A stretch of DNA of 64,000 nucleotides from SIG603 sp963621245 (GTDB lineage Bacteria > Bacillota > Clostridia > Oscillospirales > Acutalibacteraceae), in contig CAVFCW010000004.1 in the NCBI GenBank assembly GCA_963621245.1, forward strand, positions 121,715-185,714, read 5' to 3'. The position numbers and the translations under genes are program-made. Under the pieces are notes generated by a model. It had not been told where the DNA came from and did no database searches. It was given only the letters and a program-made list of their open reading frames with translations. Position 1 is the stretch's first letter. Each line of letters opens with the position of its first letter. Positions 60,372-64,000 of this stretch are shown piece by piece.

Positions 60372-60514
60372 GGAAATTGAAATAAAATCAAAATTTTGTT
60401 GCAAGGGAATGTATACTATTCAATTTATACAGTCAAATTATGCACTGGTTTTGTTTTATTTTTGTTTAATTATACAAAACTTTAAAATGCGGCTTGCAAA
60501 TTTTAATTGTGCGC

Positions 60515-60542
60515 TTGCATTTTTGCGCTTTGATGCTATAAT
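60515..60542 (+). promoter_or_regulatory. Promoter of the amino acid ABC operon
   Basis: TTGCAT, 16 bases, TATAAT. Confidence 0.7.
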
Positions 60543-60551
60543 AAATGTGCA

Positions 60552-60620
60552 AATGAATCCTACTTCACTCGGTAGGTTTCATTTATTATTTAAGCGAAAC
60601 GAGAGACTATATGCGTTTCG
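60552..60620 (+). promoter_or_regulatory. Leader with two hairpins before the binding-protein gene
   Basis: AATGAATCCTAC pairs with GTAGGTTTCATT (one T-T mismatch) at the very 5' end, and CGAAACG pairs with CGTTTCG at 60595-60620, just before the ribosome binding site. The first may protect the transcript's end; the second could limit ribosome access. Confidence 0.35.
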
Positions 60621-60648
60621 GAAAGGTTACTAAAAAGAGGTAAGTAAA

Positions 60649-61509
60649 ATGAAGAAGATTATATCTGTTCTTTTGGCACTCAGCATGGCTGCAACTGTTT
60701 TGACAGCATGCTCAAGCTCATCAAGCTCTTCAAGTGAGGCATCAAGCGAATCAAGCGCAGCATCCAGCGAAGCAAGCACAGCTTCAAGTGACGCTTCAAG
60801 CGAGGCAGAGTCCTCCGCTACCGCAACAGGCGATTTCACAACTGTTACAGACGGCGTTCTCACACTCGGCACAAACGTTTCTTTCCCTCCGTACGAGTAT
60901 TATGACGGCGACACACCGACAGGAATCGACATCGAGATTGCAACTGCTGTTGCAGAAAAGCTCGGCCTTAAGCTCGAGGTTGTTGATATGGACTTCGGTT
61001 CAATCATCACTTCCGTTCAGCAGGGCAAAATTGACTGCTCTTTTGCCGGTATGACAGTTACAGAGGAGAGAAAGCAGAACGTTAATTTCACTCAGTCCTA
61101 TTCAACAGGCGTTCAGGCAATTATCGTTCCTGAGGGTTCCGACATCAAGACTGCTGACGATCTCAAGAATGCAGATCTCATCGGCGTTCAGGAGTCCACA
61201 ACAGGTCACATCTACTGCTCCGACGATTTCGGCGAGGATCATGTAGTTGCTTACACAAACGGCGCAACAGCTGTTCAGGCTCTTGTTTCAGGCAAGGTTG
61301 ACTGCGTTGTTATCGACGAGCAGCCCGCTAAGAACTATGTTGAGGCTAACGAGGGACTTAAGATTCTTGACACAGCTTATGTCACAGAGGATTATGCAGC
61401 TTGCGTATCCAAGGATAACGAGGCTCTTCTTTCCGCTATGGACGAGGCTATCACAGAGCTCAAGGAGGACGGCACAATCCAGTCCATTCTTGACAAGTAC
61501 ATCAAGTAA
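60649..61509 (+). CDS. Polar amino acid ABC transporter substrate-binding lipoprotein
   Basis: A 286-residue family 3 solute-binding protein. Lipobox VLTAC gives a lipidated Cys near residue 21; a Ser-rich linker to about 60 follows; the bilobed domain begins VLTLGTNVSFPPYEYYD. GIDIEIATAVAEKLGLKLE and IDCSFAGMTVTEERKQNVNF are typical of amino acid or cystine receptors. It heads an operon with its permease and ATPase. The ligand (Gln, Glu, Arg or cystine among others) cannot be named from sequence. AAGAGGTAAG precedes ATG. Confidence 0.94.
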   Translation: MKKIISVLLALSMAATVLTACSSSSSSSSEASSESSAASSEASTASSDASSEAESSATATGDFTTVTDGVLTLGTNVSFPPYEYYDGDTPTGIDIEIATAVAEKLGLKLEVVDMDFGSIITSVQQGKIDCSFAGMTVTEERKQNVNFTQSYSTGVQAIIVPEGSDIKTADDLKNADLIGVQESTTGHIYCSDDFGEDHVVAYTNGATAVQALVSGKVDCVVIDEQPAKNYVEANEGLKILDTAYVTEDYAACVSKDNEALLSAMDEAITELKEDGTIQSILDKYIK

Positions 61510-61532
61510 TTTAGACTGAAAGTCAGAAAAAA

Positions 61533-61562
61533 GGGAGCAGTCGGATTGATTCGGCTGCTTCC
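61533..61562 (+). terminator. Intercistronic hairpin between receptor and permease genes
   Basis: GGGAGCAGTCG pairs fully with CGGCTGCTTCC (two wobbles) around GATTGATT. No T run follows. It may act as a partial terminator or as a block to 3' decay that raises receptor over permease levels. Confidence 0.5.
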
Positions 61563-61625
61563 TTGTGTTATATTATTCTGTAGCAAATTTTCAAGTAAAA
61601 ATTCATCCAAAGAAAGGAGAAAGCA

Positions 61626-62342
61626 ATGGAATCACTGAAAAAAGGACTTTATCAGACCTTTGTCTATCAGGATAACTACCAGTATTTTTTGCGCGGACTG
61701 AGAGTTACGCTTATAGTTGCGTTCTTCGCGCTCATAATCGGACTTATCCTCGGTGCGCTAGTCTCGATAGTCCGTTCTGCTCACGATCAGCAGGGTGAGC
61801 ACAAAAATAAGATTCTCGGCTTCTTCAACGCTGTTTCTCAGATTTATTTAACCGTCATCAGAGGAACTCCCTCCATGGTTCAGCTTCTTATCATGTGGTT
61901 TGTTATCTGGGCAAGCGCCAGAAGCTCCGACACCAACATGACGATTTGCGCTATTCTTTCCTTTGGAATAAACTCGGGCGCATACATCGCTGAGATTTTC
62001 CGTTCGGGAATTATGAGCGTCGATAAGGGCCAGATGGAGGCGGGCAGATCCTTGGGACTTACTTACGCTTCCACCATGAAATCCATTATCATTCCTCAGG
62101 CATTCAAGACGAGCATTCCCGCCCTCGGCAACGAGATGATTACGCTTGTCAAGGAGACAAGTATCGTCACGGTTATCGGTCTTAAAGACCTCACAAAGGG
62201 CGCAATGATCATTCAGGCAAATACCTTCCAGGCATTTGTGCCGTACTTTGCTATTGCCGCAATTTACCTTGCAATCGTTTTGGTTCTTTCATGGATTATG
62301 AGCATAATCGAGAGGAGGCTGAGAAAGAGTGATATACGTTAA
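61626..62342 (+). CDS. Amino acid ABC transporter permease (HisM/GlnP type)
   Basis: A 238-residue permease with about five helices. The start GLRVTLIVAFFALIIGLILG and LTVIRGTPSMVQLLIMWF are typical. The coupling motif EAGRSLGLTYASTMKSIIIP lies near residue 138, followed by ALGNEMITLVKETSIVTVIG. AGAAAGGAGA precedes ATG. The next gene starts 14 bases before its stop, so permease and ATPase are coupled. Confidence 0.95.
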   Translation: MESLKKGLYQTFVYQDNYQYFLRGLRVTLIVAFFALIIGLILGALVSIVRSAHDQQGEHKNKILGFFNAVSQIYLTVIRGTPSMVQLLIMWFVIWASARSSDTNMTICAILSFGINSGAYIAEIFRSGIMSVDKGQMEAGRSLGLTYASTMKSIIIPQAFKTSIPALGNEMITLVKETSIVTVIGLKDLTKGAMIIQANTFQAFVPYFAIAAIYLAIVLVLSWIMSIIERRLRKSDIR

Positions 62343-63051
62343 GAATTTGACCAAATGCTTTGGCGATAACGTAGTTCTCGATAAGGTTTCGGAGCACATC
62401 GCTCCCGGCGAAAAGGTTGTTATAATCGGCCCGTCGGGTTCCGGTAAATCTACCTTTTTGCGCTGTCTCAATCTTCTCGAAACTCCCACATCGGGAGAGA
62501 TCACCTTTGAGGGAAAAGTGATTAACGCAAAGGGCGTGAACATCAATAAGGTGAGAGAGCACATGGGAATGGTTTTCCAGCACTTTAACCTTTTCAACAA
62601 CAAGACCGTTCTCAAAAATATAACTCTTGCTCCCGTCAAGCACGGACTTATGAGCAAGGAGGAGGCGGAAGCCGAGGCGATGCGCCTTTTGAAGCGTGTC
62701 GGACTTGCCGATAAGGCTAACGTTTATCCCGGTCAGCTTTCGGGCGGTCAAAAGCAGAGAGTTGCCATTGTGCGTGCGCTTGCGATGAAACCGAAGGTCA
62801 TGCTTTTTGATGAGCCGACAAGTGCGCTTGACCCCGAGATGGTCGGCGAGGTTCTTGAGGTTATGAAAGAGCTTGCCGAGGACGGAATGACAATGGTGGT
62901 CGTAACTCACGAGATGGGTTTTGCCCGTGAGGTAGCCGACAGAGTTCTTTTCATGGACGGCGGCGGAGTTGTGGAACAGGGCACACCCGAGAAAATCTTC
63001 ACGAACCCCGAAAGCCCAAGACTTAAGGACTTTTTGTCGAAGATACTTTAA
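62329..63051 (+). CDS. Amino acid ABC transporter ATP-binding protein (GlnQ type)
   Basis: A 240-residue ATPase. Walker A GPSGSGKST (near residue 33), the signature LSGGQKQR (near 134), Walker B VMLFDEPTSALDPEM and the switch histidine in VVVTHEMGFA are intact. It starts at GTG 62329 inside the permease gene, with a purine-rich GAGGCTGAGA before it. It is the last gene of the operon, closed by a long-stem terminator. Confidence 0.96.
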   Translation: MIYVKNLTKCFGDNVVLDKVSEHIAPGEKVVIIGPSGSGKSTFLRCLNLLETPTSGEITFEGKVINAKGVNINKVREHMGMVFQHFNLFNNKTVLKNITLAPVKHGLMSKEEAEAEAMRLLKRVGLADKANVYPGQLSGGQKQRVAIVRALAMKPKVMLFDEPTSALDPEMVGEVLEVMKELAEDGMTMVVVTHEMGFAREVADRVLFMDGGGVVEQGTPEKIFTNPESPRLKDFLSKIL

Positions 63052-63064
63052 AACAGATAAATTT

Positions 63065-63112
63065 AAACCGCTCCGACTGAATTTTGCGGTTCAGTCGGAG
63101 CGGTTTTGTTTG
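63065..63112. terminator. Long-stem terminator of the amino acid ABC operon
   Basis: AAACCGCTCCGACTGAA pairs perfectly with TTCAGTCGGAGCGGTTT around an 8-base loop, then TGTTTG. A-rich on the other side, so it may also stop the converging gene. Confidence 0.9.
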
Positions 63113-63134
63113 TGATTTTTGTAGTGATTTATAT

Positions 63135-63833
63135 TTATCTTACCTGATAAAGAAGAACATTTTCTGCACCCGTGCTTGTGTTTTTGAAAAATACATAAAC
63201 ATATGACCAGCCGTTGTTAAGTAAGGTAACATTACTTTTTGAAAAGCTTGATTTATAAGGAGAGTAATAATTGAATACAGGGTCTTTGCTGTATCGGTAT
63301 GAGTAGGTTATAACATCGGTGATTATCCAACCGCTGTTTGCCTGAATCTTCAGCTTTTGATTTTTTATATTTCTGAAAGAGTATATCTGATTTGTGCTGT
63401 TGTATTTTTTTGCGTACTCGGTTGAGCCGACTTTAAAGCTTTTACACGGATTTACATACTTCTTGACGGTGTATTTAAAAGTTTGTGTTTTTCCGTTAAG
63501 CTTGTAGGTTATTTTTGCCGTGCCTGTAAAAGATTGCGAATTAATTGTAAAGGAATTACCAAATTTTCTGAGCCATACACCACTGCGGTTGCTTTTTAGA
63601 TTTGTTATTTTACAATTATCTGAATATTCACCATCAGGATAAACAATTGTTTTGGTATAACTGTCTGTGGACTTGTATACTACAGCGTTTTTGGTTTTTC
63701 TTGCATCGAAATAATAACCGAAAGTTTTTCCTGTCCCTTCATACATTTCCGCACTCGCCGAAACCGGCAGACAGAACAGCACACCGAGCAAAAGAACAAA
63801 ACTTAAGCAAAGACTGACGGATTTTTTTAACAT
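63135..63833 (-). CDS. Secreted protein of unknown function
   Basis: A 232-residue protein with a standard signal peptide (LKKSVSLCLSFVLLLGVLFC followed by LPVSASAE, a probable type I cleavage site). The mature part is rich in Lys, Tyr, Ser and Asn and looks beta-structured, with repeated short blocks (ITYKLNGKTQTFKYTVKKYV; YKSSFSKSNVTLL) but no enzyme motif. The start is ATG 63833 with AGGAGGGTG upstream; the frame runs further up but without a site. It has its own promoter. I do not recognise a family. Confidence 0.8.
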   Translation of the reverse strand: MLKKSVSLCLSFVLLLGVLFCLPVSASAEMYEGTGKTFGYYFDARKTKNAVVYKSTDSYTKTIVYPDGEYSDNCKITNLKSNRSGVWLRKFGNSFTINSQSFTGTAKITYKLNGKTQTFKYTVKKYVNPCKSFKVGSTEYAKKYNSTNQIYSFRNIKNQKLKIQANSGWIITDVITYSYRYSKDPVFNYYSPYKSSFSKSNVTLLNNGWSYVYVFFKNTSTGAENVLLYQVR

Positions 63834-63873
63834 AGCAATCACCCTCCTGAGGTAATATAAATATTGTACATTC

Positions 63874-63902
63874 AGTATAGCACCGCTTAATTTGATTTGC
63901 AA
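63874..63902 (-). promoter_or_regulatory. Promoter of the secreted-protein gene
   Basis: On the minus strand: TTGCAA, 17 bases, TATACT. Confidence 0.7.
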
Positions 63903-63944
63903 GCTTTTGAGTGGCTAAATTGGTACAGCTAAGCGTGAGTAAGA

Positions 63945-63976
63945 AAAAAGCGAGCCTTTCGGTTCGCTTTTCCTTG
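63945..63976. terminator. Hairpin terminator near the right edge
   Basis: AAAAGCGAGCC/GGTTCGCTTTT around TTTC, flanked by A and T runs, so usable from either side. Whether it closes a gene entering from the right cannot be seen. Confidence 0.65.
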
Positions 63977-64000
63977 CTGTGAAACGTTTTGTGCTGTGTA

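Noticed and set aside
1..64000. Mobile elements, prophage, integrases, tRNA or rRNA genes
   Set aside because: None seen on either strand; gene content and order are those of a stable chromosome core.

Overview
This 64 kb window reads as a chromosomal core segment of a low-to-moderate G+C Gram-positive bacterium of the class Clostridia, probably a gut member of the Oscillospirales/Ruminococcaceae. The basis is HPr kinase, WhiA, RapZ, a K32-type EF-P, the YceD-L32 pair, GatCAB, a T-box leader, strong AGGAGG ribosome binding sites, many TTG starts and consensus sigma-A promoters. The placement is inference; no rRNA or marker comparison was possible. I saw no insertion sequence, prophage, tRNA, rRNA or CRISPR array.

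Layout. 1-8.8 kb: housekeeping genes (pgi, a small P-loop protein, yceD-rpmF, a Nudix hydrolase, der-plsY, murA, a WalJ-like metallo-hydrolase, rlmH). 9-21.4 kb: a large family 5 ABC import locus with three paralogous lipoprotein binding proteins, each with its own promoter and terminator, then a 1.2 kb regulatory gap holding a probable ~300 nt RNA and repeated TTACAA/TTGTAA palindromes, then one set of permease and ATPase genes. 21.5-27.3 kb: a GNAT protein, then on the minus strand a PfoR-like PTS IIC protein with a structured leader, a variant peptide deformylase, a variant phosphofructokinase and polyphosphate kinase. 27.6-33 kb: a T-box-controlled operon in which aspartyl-tRNA synthetase is fused to GatC, followed by gatA and gatB. 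33-43 kb: a Sel1-repeat protein, an M42 peptidase, a MATE exporter, a phosphoribosyltransferase with a long leader, murB-rapZ-whiA (yvcK absent), and an AEC transporter. 43-51 kb: dnaE, a classical pfkA, rpsU, yqeG, an M24 peptidase, efp and a zinc-ribbon acidic protein. 51-64 kb: an NlpC/CHAP-like lipoprotein (minus strand), RNase H1, hprK, HAD phosphatase, envelope proteins, an OYE-type reductase, a polar amino acid ABC transporter and a secreted protein.

How it works together. Glycolysis is represented by Pgi and two different phosphofructokinases. Wall and membrane synthesis is represented by MurA, MurB and PlsY. Translation is represented by L32, S21, EF-P, RlmH, Der, deformylase and the AspRS-GatCAB unit. 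Carbon catabolite control is represented by HprK. The opp-like locus may import oligosaccharides or peptides; three binding proteins sharing one translocator suggests several substrates or expression states. The points most worth following are the AspRS-GatC fusion under an Asp T-box, the unassigned RNA at about 16.2-16.5 kb with the palindromes around it, and two further unassigned leader RNAs.
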